Shown here one piece after another: positions 25,954-34,576 of a stretch of DNA of 55,853 nucleotides. Below the pieces are notes generated by a model, which saw nothing but the letters and a program-made list of their open reading frames with translations, was not told the DNA's origin and did no database searches. Positions within the stretch are counted from its first letter, which is position 1; each line of letters opens with the position of its first letter. Position numbers and translations under genes: made by a program. This stretch comes from an uncultured beta proteobacterium (lineage in GTDB: Bacteria > Pseudomonadota > Gammaproteobacteria > Burkholderiales > Burkholderiaceae_C), in assembly GCA_903873485.1 (NCBI GenBank), contig CAIQOO010000057.1:1-55853 (forward strand), written 5' to 3'.

Positions 25954-27000
25954 ATGGCCAATTCCGCTGCAAATTTTGACCCGCCGCCAACACCAGGCTC
26001 CGGTTTTCCGCTGCCTGACACGCTGGCTCCGTTGGTGCTGAGTTTCAGTCCGGCCGATGAGTCGGTCGGCGTTGCGCTTGCCAGCAACATCGTCGTCACC
26101 TTCAGCGAGCCGATTGCCAGAGGAGTCGGCAACCTGCTGCTCAAGACAGCAGCCGGCGCAGTTGTAGCCACTTACGAAGCAGCCACCAGTGCCAGCCTGA
26201 GCCTGTCGGGCAGCACGCTCATCCTCAATCCTGCGACTGATTTGACATGGGCCACCGGCTATGTGCTTGAGTTCGCGCCGGGTTCGGTCACAGACCAAGC
26301 CGGCAACGCCTACGCCGGGACCACCAGTTACAACTTCAGCACCGTGGCCAACGCGGGCTACCAAACTGTCTTGGGCACTGCTGGCCATGACCGGCTGATC
26401 AGCACGGCAGCCGCAGAAACCATCGATGGCGCGGCCGGCATCGACACGCTGGTGTATGGCGGCAACCGCGCCGGCTTCACGCTGGCCCGCACTGGCACTG
26501 GCACTGGCACTGGCTTTTCGGTCGAAGGCATCAGTGGCTCCGAAGGCACCGACACCTTGGTGAATGTGGAGCGCCTGGAGTTTGCCGACAAAAAGCTCGC
26601 GCTGGATCTGGATCCGTCCGGCCATGCCGGCTTGGCAGTTGAGTTCATCGGCCTGCTGGCACCCGGCATGGTCAACACACCTTCGGTGGTTGGCCTGATC
26701 CTGGGGCTGTTTGACCAGGGCCAGACCATGCATGATGTCTGCCAGTTGGCGCTGGATGTCGGGCTGGTCAGTTCCATCGCCGGCTCTGCTTCCAACGAAG
26801 CCCTGGCAGCCCTGGTGTTCAGGAACCTGACCGGCACCGAAGCCGATGCCGCCACGATTGACGTGCTGGCGAGCTACATCGACGGGCGCAGCGCCAGTTT
26901 CAGCCAGGCTGATTTCATGGCGACGCTGGCCGGTTTCGGCATCAATCAAGAACATATCGGCCTGGCAGGCTTGCAGCAGACCGGGATTGAGTACATCTGA
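25954..27000 (+). CDS. Ig-like (Big_5/SbsA-type) protein sharing the giant protein's C-terminus
   Basis: The product is 348 residues. After a Pro-rich lead (FDPPPTPGSGFPLP), residues about 25-130 form one SbsA-type Ig-like domain (PADESVGVALASNIVVTFSE ... GYVLEFAPGSVTDQAGNAY). The remaining ~210 residues are nearly the same as the end of the giant calpain protein, up to LAGLQQTGIEYI. A hexanucleotide run (ACTGGC, four times) encodes TGTGTGTG in this copy only. I prefer the ATG at 25954 with GAAAGG ahead over the TTG at 25948. No signal peptide is seen; like the giant protein it may leave by a C-terminal signal. It is probably a surface protein. Confidence 0.75.
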   Translation: MANSAANFDPPPTPGSGFPLPDTLAPLVLSFSPADESVGVALASNIVVTFSEPIARGVGNLLLKTAAGAVVATYEAATSASLSLSGSTLILNPATDLTWATGYVLEFAPGSVTDQAGNAYAGTTSYNFSTVANAGYQTVLGTAGHDRLISTAAAETIDGAAGIDTLVYGGNRAGFTLARTGTGTGTGFSVEGISGSEGTDTLVNVERLEFADKKLALDLDPSGHAGLAVEFIGLLAPGMVNTPSVVGLILGLFDQGQTMHDVCQLALDVGLVSSIAGSASNEALAALVFRNLTGTEADAATIDVLASYIDGRSASFSQADFMATLAGFGINQEHIGLAGLQQTGIEYI

Positions 27001-27007
27001 TGGATGT
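26389..27007 (+). repeat. Long direct repeat, copy B
   Basis: This is the second copy of the C-terminal module found at 24939-25545. It differs by scattered substitutions and by a small in-frame expansion of ACTGGC near 26490-26515. Similarity ends just past the stop codon. Confidence 0.8.
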
Positions 27008-27079
27008 TGACGGGGTGCTGCCAGTGCGCTGCCATCCCTGCGCACAGTTGGCTTTTCCGGTCAACGCGAACCGTCAGAT

Positions 27080-28018
27080 TCAAAAATGCTTGCCGCTCAG
27101 ACCTTTCAATCCGTCCATCAGCCCGGCTGCCATCATTCTGATGCAGGCCCATCGATGGGGCCCGATCAAGCCAAAGAAAACCATGATCTTGAGACTTCGC
27201 AGCATGTCGGCGAGCTTCCAGCGCCATGGCATGTAGCTTCGCCGGTATAACAACATACTGTTTCTGAAAATGTAATAGTAGCGAAACGGACGGTGAAACG
27301 GCACTGTTCGCTGACGCAGGAACCATATTTCCTTGCGCTGCTCGCCAAGGGCATGGGTCATGACCGCATCACAAACGCCGAACAACTGAAACCCTTTGGC
27401 TTTGGCCCGAAAACACCATTCGGTATCGACATGGTCAATGAACAGGCGCGCATCCATCAGCCCCACCGTTTCGATAACGGCAAGCGGCAGCAATGATCCG
27501 GATGAAACCAGAAAATCCGCTTCCACCATGCCATCGTCGGTCGTGCAATCGAGCAAGGCAAAACCCAAACCACGCACTTTGACAAACCGGGACAGTGTGC
27601 CGTTGTCGTTGTCGCGGTAACGTGGCCCGAGTGCCGCCACCCGGCTTCCCTGGTGTACCAGCTTGTCGTGGGCTGATCGCAGCCGCCGCACCATGCCAGC
27701 CCCGACCTGGCTGTCCTGATCGAGCAACAGCACAAATGCCGCGCCACTTTTTTGTGCCTGCCCAATGCCAATATTGTGGCCAGCACCGATTCCAAGATTT
27801 TCTGACTGGGGAAAAAAATGCCAGCCTGCAGCCGATTCTTTGCCTGATTCACTCAGATCATCCAGAGAAAAATTGACCGAGGCGTTGTCAATGATGAAGA
27901 CATTGGCTACCTGTGCCGCAACTGCCGCGATGGCTGCCTGCAGTGCCGGCAAATCGGGGTTGTAGGTGACCAGCACCGCCGCCACATCGTGGCAGTAATC
28001 ATGATTTGACAATGTCAT
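27080..28018 (-). CDS. GT2 glycosyltransferase, rhamnosyltransferase-like
   Basis: The 312-residue product is a cytoplasmic GT-A enzyme: AAVLVTYNPDLPALQAAI, VFIIDNASVN, then SENLGIGAGHNIGI and LLLDQDSQVGAGM, where DQD replaces DxD. Later it has HVDTEWCFRAKAKGFQLFGV. This pattern, with the C-terminal RYYYIFRNSMLLYRRSY, is that of RfbN/RfbF-type dTDP-rhamnosyltransferases. It starts with an ATGA overlap on the previous gene and is the last gene of the polysaccharide operon, ending 79 bases from the convergent 348-residue protein gene. The sugar is inferred from family likeness only. Confidence 0.85.
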   Translation of the reverse strand: MTLSNHDYCHDVAAVLVTYNPDLPALQAAIAAVAAQVANVFIIDNASVNFSLDDLSESGKESAAGWHFFPQSENLGIGAGHNIGIGQAQKSGAAFVLLLDQDSQVGAGMVRRLRSAHDKLVHQGSRVAALGPRYRDNDNGTLSRFVKVRGLGFALLDCTTDDGMVEADFLVSSGSLLPLAVIETVGLMDARLFIDHVDTEWCFRAKAKGFQLFGVCDAVMTHALGEQRKEIWFLRQRTVPFHRPFRYYYIFRNSMLLYRRSYMPWRWKLADMLRSLKIMVFFGLIGPHRWACIRMMAAGLMDGLKGLSGKHF

Positions 28019-29181
28019 GCAAACCCGAGTGCGCGCAAAATCGTCTCGCGCTGGTTGAACCAGGCATATTGATTGACGGCATCTTCATGCGCTGCGGCTG
28101 CCATTTGTGGATAGTTGTCGAGATGGTCAATGGCTTGCCGTATCCGGGATGTCCATTGATGCGCGCGGGCCAAGTAGCCATTTTTTCCATCGCTGATTGC
28201 CGAACGGTAATTTTGCCCTGGAGACGCAATACTCAGGGTGCCGACAATCGCCGACTCAAAATATTTCAGTGCCGACTTGCAATCGGTAAAGATATTGGCT
28301 TGCAACGGCATCAAGTTGAATTCCACCTTGCCAATCAGCCGCTGCAAATTGACGTAATCCTGAAAGGGTTGCCTGATCACCCGGTCGCCAAAGCGTGAAA
28401 ATGCCGCGCCAGCATTGATGTAACCCACCACCATCAGACGTGTGCGCGGGTCACTGTCCATCACCGACTCCAGCGCCGGCTCGATGATGGCATAGTCCAG
28501 GTTGTGCGACGGCGAGCCACTGAAATACCCCAGGCAAATCGTGCCGTCACGGCTAAAGCCACTGGCTTGTTTGCTGCTGAACAGTTGTTCGGACAAGTCA
28601 ACCTGTTCCCGGTTCATAGAATTGGGCACAACCCGCACCGGCAGGACCGAGAATTCTGCAATGCGCTGGGCCAGAAAATCATTGGTCGTGATGGCAGCGT
28701 CACACAGCCGAAGCGTTTGCCCCATGCGCCCCATCATCGCAAACCAGTCATCCCAAACCCGTGGGTCGTCCATGTCCAGGCCAAGCGTTTGCACCACCAG
28801 ATGGGTGTAGGCTGTATCAAAGACAAAATCGTCAATATCAAAATACACCGGTTTTCGCCGAATTCGAAACTTGGTGATCAGTTCATTGATTTTGTGACTG
28901 TAAGCCGAACGGCAAATCACCAGCATGTTGGCGGCATCGGCAATCTCTTCAATGCGGTGCAAATCTTCCTGGAAGAAATAGCTGGCGCAACAGCCATCGG
29001 CGGTTTCGCTGTTGAGCACCTGCACCATGTTGTAGGCGCGGTAGCGAAAAGTGCTGTTGTTGGCGCTCTCGTAATAATAGGCAACCCGGTGCCGGCCGCT
29101 GGTCAGCATCTTGAAGCGTTGCGCCAATGGCATAACCCAGGGGTCCGAATAGGCAATGGCGGGTAAATCGGCCAAAAACAT
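28015..29181 (-). CDS. Glycosyltransferase, GT-B type
   Basis: The 388-residue product lacks close matches I can name but carries GT-B traits. The N-terminal half has YYFQEDLHRIEEIADAANML-like text and PVYFDIDDFVFDTAY. The C-terminal half has ICLGYFSGSPSHNLDYAI, then SALKYFESAIVGTLSIASPG, a typical nucleotide-sugar-binding end. I set the start at the ATG 29181, which shares one base with the upstream stop (TGATG). The longer frame to 29346 is the shadow of that gene. It overlaps the next gene as ATGA. It probably adds a sugar to the exported glycan. Confidence 0.75.
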   Translation of the reverse strand: MFLADLPAIAYSDPWVMPLAQRFKMLTSGRHRVAYYYESANNSTFRYRAYNMVQVLNSETADGCCASYFFQEDLHRIEEIADAANMLVICRSAYSHKINELITKFRIRRKPVYFDIDDFVFDTAYTHLVVQTLGLDMDDPRVWDDWFAMMGRMGQTLRLCDAAITTNDFLAQRIAEFSVLPVRVVPNSMNREQVDLSEQLFSSKQASGFSRDGTICLGYFSGSPSHNLDYAIIEPALESVMDSDPRTRLMVVGYINAGAAFSRFGDRVIRQPFQDYVNLQRLIGKVEFNLMPLQANIFTDCKSALKYFESAIVGTLSIASPGQNYRSAISDGKNGYLARAHQWTSRIRQAIDHLDNYPQMAAAAHEDAVNQYAWFNQRETILRALGFA

Positions 29182-30482
29182 CAATTGCTCCCGCCAATGC
29201 GCCCAAGGATGTCGGCAAACGACTGGTTCCAGTCGGTGCCAAGGCGATTGGCTTGAAAGTTCTGCGCGCGCACGGCCGGGTTGGTGGCCAACACCACCCC
29301 CTGGCGAATCGCCTCCACCAGCGCCGCTTTCTCGGGTTCGACACAAATCAGGTTGGCCGAATAGGGCCCCAAGTCCTGCTTGTTGGCAAACCGGTTGGTC
29401 ACCACGACAGCGCCGCTGGCCACCAGATCGAGTGGTGGATAACTGGGATGCGGGGTGTACATCAGGCTCAAGCCCAGATCAATGGTACCGACCAAATTGG
29501 CGTAATCCGACCAGTTCATGTTTTCGTGCCTGGCTGGCACATGGCCTCCTTCAAAAACAAGATCGGGCGGTATGTCTTTGCCGGCCAAAATGATCTCCCA
29601 TTGCGCCAGATCGAGTACCTGCTGTGCAATCGCGGCTTCAATCACCTCGATGCCCAGAAAAAACAGATTGCGCTGGTTGTGCGGTCTGGCATAAAAGATG
29701 AATTTGCGCTTGTTGCCGGCCTGCTGCGGGCGCGGGTAAAACACCCGTGCCGGAAAAGACGGCTCGAACCATGACCCGGCCTGCTGGATATTGGAGAAAC
29801 CTTCCGCCACAAAATGCTCAAACAGCAGCCGGGTGTTGATGACAAACCGGATGTCGCTGCGGCGCAACACTTGTTCGCAGCGCAACCGGTCATCGCCAAA
29901 CGGGTAAAACATGCGCTCGTCTTCTTGCAGCAGGTAAACGATGGAACGGGTTGGCACGCTGGGCAGCGTAGCGGCGGTGGTCCACCATGAGGTGGTGATG
30001 AATAGCTCGGTGGCCGAAAAATCGACCGACTCCTTGACCGCATCGGGGGGCAGAAACTTGAATTGAATTTCTCCCTGCAATGCCAGGCCATAGACCGAAA
30101 GAATGTGCTCGACATTGTCCGGCGGCGAGCGCTCGGTGCGGGTGATGATGCGCAGATCGGCCCCTAGCCTGTTAGCCAGCAGGGTGCAAAAAATCAGCGC
30201 TGTGCCGACGCCGCCAAAAAGACTTTCGCGGCCAATGCTGTCGGTCACCATATTGACGCGCCGGCGTGGCGGGCCGGGCAGCAGGTAGGTGGACAAGGGG
30301 GCAAGCGCAGCAAACCGGGCCTGGCTCAGTTGCGCCACACTTTTGGCAACCGGCCCCGGCAGGATAAAAGGCACGCTGGTTTGCTCAACCTTGCGCGCGA
30401 ACTCGCCCCGAATCCGCGCCATCAACGCCCGGGTTCCATACTTGCGCCAAAACGCCGTGGCTTTGCGATAACGATTGATCAA
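29181..30482 (-). CDS. WsaF-like glycosyltransferase
   Basis: The 433-residue product has an N-terminal region (RRRVNMVTDSIGRESLFGGV, TALIFCTLLANRLGADLRII) that resembles WsaF, a rhamnosyltransferase of S-layer glycan synthesis. The C-terminal GT-B half has KFIFYARPHNQRNLFFLGIE and SLMYTPHPSYPPLDLVASGA. The PHPSYPPLDLVASGAVVVTN stretch is the usual donor-site end. It lies 25 bases after the deacetylase fusion gene. With the rhamnosyltransferase-like gene downstream it hints at a rhamnose-rich polymer; that is inference. Confidence 0.75.
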   Translation of the reverse strand: MINRYRKATAFWRKYGTRALMARIRGEFARKVEQTSVPFILPGPVAKSVAQLSQARFAALAPLSTYLLPGPPRRRVNMVTDSIGRESLFGGVGTALIFCTLLANRLGADLRIITRTERSPPDNVEHILSVYGLALQGEIQFKFLPPDAVKESVDFSATELFITTSWWTTAATLPSVPTRSIVYLLQEDERMFYPFGDDRLRCEQVLRRSDIRFVINTRLLFEHFVAEGFSNIQQAGSWFEPSFPARVFYPRPQQAGNKRKFIFYARPHNQRNLFFLGIEVIEAAIAQQVLDLAQWEIILAGKDIPPDLVFEGGHVPARHENMNWSDYANLVGTIDLGLSLMYTPHPSYPPLDLVASGAVVVTNRFANKQDLGPYSANLICVEPEKAALVEAIRQGVVLATNPAVRAQNFQANRLGTDWNQSFADILGRIGGSN

Positions 30483-30507
30483 TGACGACTCCAGATGGTT
30501 TGTCTTG

Positions 30508-32325
30508 CTATTTGAGCCAGGCGCGGGCCTGGCGGATGATCCCGCCCACCGGACTATTGCGGGTGATGCCGGTCAACCAGCGCAGCGGCCGCGTGACACG
30601 CCAACTGCGGCTGCCAAGCAAGGCCGCATGATCTTGCTGCTGCTGTGCCAGATGCCTTGCCATCTCATCTATTTTTTGTGACAGCAAGCCGATCTGTTGC
30701 TGCTGCTGCAGGCTGGTCTGCGCCTGATGCGCAATCACCGCCCGGTGGTTTTCGAGCGCGCTGTCAGCCGATCTCAACCGCTCGGTGGTTTCGGCCAGGT
30801 GTTGCGCCTGCTCGACCAGCCGTGCCGAAAAATGCGCCGTGGTATCTGCCAGGCGCGCTTCAAGTTCCGGATGCGACCAGACCCGTTGCATCATCTGGCC
30901 GATTTGTTGCGGGGTCCAGTCTTCACCCCATTTTCGATAAATCAGTCCGGTGGCTGACCCTGCCGGGCCGGCATCCTCATGAACCCCGGAACTGCCGTGA
31001 ATCCGGTAGGCGCCACTCACGCCCGGCAAATGCACCATGGGCGCCAGCCGGGCCAATTGCAGCCAAAAATCCCAGTCTTCATAGCGGTCGAGTGCCTCGT
31101 CAAAGTGGCATCCCAACTCAAGCACTTTGGCGTTGAACAATACCGCATGAATCGGCGTCAAATTTCCCGCCAACTGCCGTATCGCATCAAATGGCAGTTC
31201 AAAGCTTTGTCCCAGTGGCCGGCCCACGGCATCCACCAGACTGATGCCGGTGTAGGCGGCCAGCGCATGGGGTTGATGGCTCAGCACATCGACCAGCCGG
31301 GCAATATGCCCGGGCATCAGCCAGTCGTCGTCATCGAGAAAAAGCAAATACTGGCCCTTTGCGTGCGCCATCGCCAGGTTGGCCGCCTTGCTGCGTGGCA
31401 GTGGCGCGTCAGTCTGAAGCAGCCGCACGGCAAACGAACCGCACAGGGTCGGCAACGGCCGGTGGGCAAGGCACGCCGCCACCACCACCACCTCGATATG
31501 CGGATAAGTTTGCAATGCCACCGAATCCAGCGCCTCGGCCAGATGGTCGCGGTTCATGCTGCGAATCAAGATCGACACCAGCGCAAGCGAGCCAGGCCGC
31601 AGTGCTGTGTCAAACAGTGTGCCAGGCGAGACCAGGCCCCATGAGGCAATTTGTCCAAGCTCTTGCGCACCCAGCACACAAAAGGCTTCAGCCGCCAGCA
31701 CTGTGCCGGCCAGGGTGTAGCTGCGGTACTGGTTTAATGCGTGAATTTGCCGCAGATAGTCTTGCTGTGCCAGTTGCGACGCAAAACATCGCATTGCCGC
31801 ATCCTTAGCGTTAACACAGTCGGTGATGTCCACCAGCACATTGGGCCGCAGTGGTGCGCCCACTTCGTAAAAGGCCAGCCGCACCGGGGAGCCAATCCGC
31901 CGCACGGCTGCCAGCGCCAGCAGGCAGGTTTGCCGATGGTCCGGGTGAAGCTCCCAGGGTGAAGGCGCATAAACCAAATCTGCGCCGGCCTTGCTGATCC
32001 GCTCGACCAGGCGCAACACCAACTCTTCCGAGTAGCGCAAGCCACGGTCTGGCAGCAGCCAGAACTCGGGTTCGCCGTAACCCAGCAGCCTGGCCGCAGC
32101 GCCGGACTCTGCGCAGCGCAGGCCGGCCTCGCCAAAACCGGCACCATCGGTCAAAACCACCACCGTCACCGCAACACCGGCGCGCACATGGCCAACAATC
32201 GCGCCAGCACAACCAAAAACCTCGTCGTCCGGGTGCGGCGCCAGCACCAAAACGGCCTGCGCGGGCAAGCCGGGGCTTGCGGTGTAGGGAATGAGATCGG
32301 ATTCCAATGGGCAGGGCGAGGGCAT
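30508..32325 (-). CDS. PIG-L deacetylase fused to a GT2 glycosyltransferase
   Basis: The product is 605 residues. Residues about 20-245 form a PIG-L/LmbE-type zinc deacetylase with LAPHPDDEVFG (His31, Asp33, Asp34) and ELHPDHRQ (His127, His130), all metal ligands present. Residues about 255-480 form a GT2 domain (LVSILIRSMNRDHLAEALDS, YLLFLDDDDWLMPGHI). The rest is a Gln-rich coiled coil ending SWRVTRPLRWLTG, common in glycan glycosyltransferases. It may add and then deacetylate an N-acetyl sugar, or act at two points of one pathway. I chose the ATG at 32325; the frame to 32451 overlaps the upstream gene. Confidence 0.8.
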   Translation of the reverse strand: MPSPCPLESDLIPYTASPGLPAQAVLVLAPHPDDEVFGCAGAIVGHVRAGVAVTVVVLTDGAGFGEAGLRCAESGAAARLLGYGEPEFWLLPDRGLRYSEELVLRLVERISKAGADLVYAPSPWELHPDHRQTCLLALAAVRRIGSPVRLAFYEVGAPLRPNVLVDITDCVNAKDAAMRCFASQLAQQDYLRQIHALNQYRSYTLAGTVLAAEAFCVLGAQELGQIASWGLVSPGTLFDTALRPGSLALVSILIRSMNRDHLAEALDSVALQTYPHIEVVVVAACLAHRPLPTLCGSFAVRLLQTDAPLPRSKAANLAMAHAKGQYLLFLDDDDWLMPGHIARLVDVLSHQPHALAAYTGISLVDAVGRPLGQSFELPFDAIRQLAGNLTPIHAVLFNAKVLELGCHFDEALDRYEDWDFWLQLARLAPMVHLPGVSGAYRIHGSSGVHEDAGPAGSATGLIYRKWGEDWTPQQIGQMMQRVWSHPELEARLADTTAHFSARLVEQAQHLAETTERLRSADSALENHRAVIAHQAQTSLQQQQQIGLLSQKIDEMARHLAQQQQDHAALLGSRSWRVTRPLRWLTGITRNSPVGGIIRQARAWLK

Positions 32326-32368
32326 GAATGATTTCAATTTTACGCAACCGGGCAGGCAACGACCCAGT

Positions 32369-34576
32369 TCAATCGCGCGGCACCTGGCAATGCTGGTCCG
32401 TGGCGGGGTTGGCCAGCAGGTACAGCGGGCCGGCATCGCCATCCCGGGCATACAGACAAATCGGGCTTTTTGCCGGCAGCCGGCCGGTCAGGCTGGCGGT
32501 CACGGTGAAACCGGAAAGCAACAGTTTCGGGCTGTTCAAAGCAGCCACAACATCCCAGCGTTCGCGGTCAAAAATAGTGTGCAAATGGACTGTGTCGGAC
32601 TCTGCCTGGGCCACGCCAAGAATCAATTGGCGCTGCCCGCCGGTACTTTTCCAGGGTGCCCAGCCGCTGATCGTCAGCACCGAGCCGTCCTGATGTACCG
32701 CATCCACATAGCCCCCCTGTGCCTGATAGGCCAAAGGACGGCCTGCCAGCAGTGTCACCACCGGCTGCGCCCGAAATGCGGCAACCGGCACGCCCACCTG
32801 ATCATTGGCCAGCAAGCGTGCATTCTGTGACGGAATCAGCCGAACATGGGCATAGCGGTTGAACAGGTTCAGCGTTGCTGTCGGCATGGTGCCAAATTTC
32901 TGCTGCCAGATGGCCATTGGCGGCACCGCATTCAAATGCGCGACCGCCCGAAAACCCATGCCATTCAGAGTGGCACCAATCAGTTCCTCGCGTTGCACTG
33001 CCAGGATGCCTTCTTCATCGACATTTGCGCGCAACACCTCGGTCATCGGATTGGGCACCTGGTCAAAGATCGGCAGCGCCGACTGAAGCGGGTTGAATCG
33101 GCCAAACACCACCATGCCGGTCAAGGTTCCAGCCCATAACAAGGCCGGCGCAATACCTTGTCGGCTCAACCTGGCGACCCATAGCGCCATAACGACTGCG
33201 GGAATGATCGCCAACTGAGGTGGAAATGACCAGGGCCCGGCAAGGCCACCGTTTGCCATTTCAAACACCAGCCAACCGGCCACCACCGCACCTACATAAA
33301 CCAGCAGGGCAGGCCAGCGAAACCGCAGCCCCAGCAGCGTGGTCAGCCGAAGCACCAGCAGCACCAGCAGCAAGCCCGAGGCAAACACCATACGTTCAGG
33401 CGGCACCCGATCCCACAGCAGCAGCCGGCCAGCCCAGGAGGGCACCGGTGCAATCATCCAGAGCAGGGTCAAAATCAGGCCAAATAACAGCACCCACAAT
33501 GGCCGATCCCGCCTGACCAACGCCGCCTGCCAACGCGGCCAGTCGGTAAAACACAGGGCCGCCAGTGTCCAGAAAAGCCCGACAGTCCCCAACTCGACCA
33601 CATTGGCCAGTGTCACGCTGCTGCGGTAATCGGCATCAAACAACGCGTTGGGCCACAACTGCGTCAGCAACATCAGCTTTGGGTAGTAGCCGCCAGCCGA
33701 GGTACGCTGGCCAGGGTAAATGGTGCTGATGGTGTGTTGCAGATAATCCCAAAGGTAAAAAACCACCGTGGCGCAAGCCGCAGCGCTGACCAGGCCGATG
33801 CCCAGCAGACTTTTGGGTTTGAGCACATCCGGCCTGAAGGCGATCAGCAACACCAGTGCGACAAATGAAAAGCTGATAAAAAATGGCGGATAAAAATTGC
33901 CCATCAGCCAGCAAGTGGCAACCCAGTAAAAAGCCAGCAGCCTGGGCCAAACCGGCAGTGAACTGCACAACACCACCACCAGCCACGGAAAAATCGCCAA
34001 CAGCGAGGCGTTTGAACTCCAGAAAAACTGCACCGTTCCGGTAAAGTAAATCGCGCCAGACAACAAAAACGCCGCCACCGGCGCGGCGCCGGCAAGGCGA
34101 AACAAGTGGGCATAGCCAAACACGAAAAGTCCGAACATGGCAAAGTAATGCCAAGAGAACGCGTAAGCCGGCGGCAGCCAGGGGTAAGCCCAAAAAGTCG
34201 GTTTGAACACCAGGCCCCAATCGGCCAGCGGCAGCCCATAGTTGATCCGCAAGTCTTCCCCGTAATAGGAGGTCTGATTAAAGCGTCGAAAGCCGTTGTT
34301 GACGCTGGCCTGGGTCAAGGGAGTGGTTACGCTCCACTCGTCGCTGCGCAAGGCACGTGGCTCGCCCCAAATGATGCCGGTCTGCGTGGCCCCGGCAATC
34401 CGCAGCACATGACCATAGGAAGAGGGCGACCAGGCATTGCCTACATAGACTGCGCCAACAAGCATGAACAACAACCCCAGGCCAAGGTTCAAACGCCACC
34501 AGGCCGATCGCCTGATGCTATTTAATATATAGCTGGCAGCGCTTGCTGGATAAGGGCTAGAAGCCATTTTCATCAT
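32369..34576 (-). CDS. Polytopic membrane protein, GT-C-like
   Basis: The 735-residue product has about a dozen membrane helices from residue 28 to ~480, then a ~240-residue soluble C-terminal domain rich in beta strands. Early loops carry LRSDEWSVTTPLTQASVNNG, where DEW on the first loop resembles the acidic motif of GT-C glycosyltransferases. About the first 19 residues (MMKMASSPYPASAASYILN) are encoded by a copy of the interspersed repeat, so the repeat seems to have supplied the start. The start overlaps the DUF2142-like gene as ATGA. It likely transfers a lipid-linked sugar on the periplasmic side. I cannot name the family with certainty. Confidence 0.7.
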   Translation of the reverse strand: MMKMASSPYPASAASYILNSIRRSAWWRLNLGLGLLFMLVGAVYVGNAWSPSSYGHVLRIAGATQTGIIWGEPRALRSDEWSVTTPLTQASVNNGFRRFNQTSYYGEDLRINYGLPLADWGLVFKPTFWAYPWLPPAYAFSWHYFAMFGLFVFGYAHLFRLAGAAPVAAFLLSGAIYFTGTVQFFWSSNASLLAIFPWLVVVLCSSLPVWPRLLAFYWVATCWLMGNFYPPFFISFSFVALVLLIAFRPDVLKPKSLLGIGLVSAAACATVVFYLWDYLQHTISTIYPGQRTSAGGYYPKLMLLTQLWPNALFDADYRSSVTLANVVELGTVGLFWTLAALCFTDWPRWQAALVRRDRPLWVLLFGLILTLLWMIAPVPSWAGRLLLWDRVPPERMVFASGLLLVLLVLRLTTLLGLRFRWPALLVYVGAVVAGWLVFEMANGGLAGPWSFPPQLAIIPAVVMALWVARLSRQGIAPALLWAGTLTGMVVFGRFNPLQSALPIFDQVPNPMTEVLRANVDEEGILAVQREELIGATLNGMGFRAVAHLNAVPPMAIWQQKFGTMPTATLNLFNRYAHVRLIPSQNARLLANDQVGVPVAAFRAQPVVTLLAGRPLAYQAQGGYVDAVHQDGSVLTISGWAPWKSTGGQRQLILGVAQAESDTVHLHTIFDRERWDVVAALNSPKLLLSGFTVTASLTGRLPAKSPICLYARDGDAGPLYLLANPATDQHCQVPRD
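34519..34574 (+). repeat. Interspersed repeat, copy 5, inside a gene start
   Basis: It reads TTTAATATATAGCTGGCAGC, then GCTTGCTGGATAAGGGCTAGAAGCC. It lies within the first 60 bases of the minus-strand membrane-protein gene (start 34576) and encodes its N-terminal tail in frame. Confidence 0.65.
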
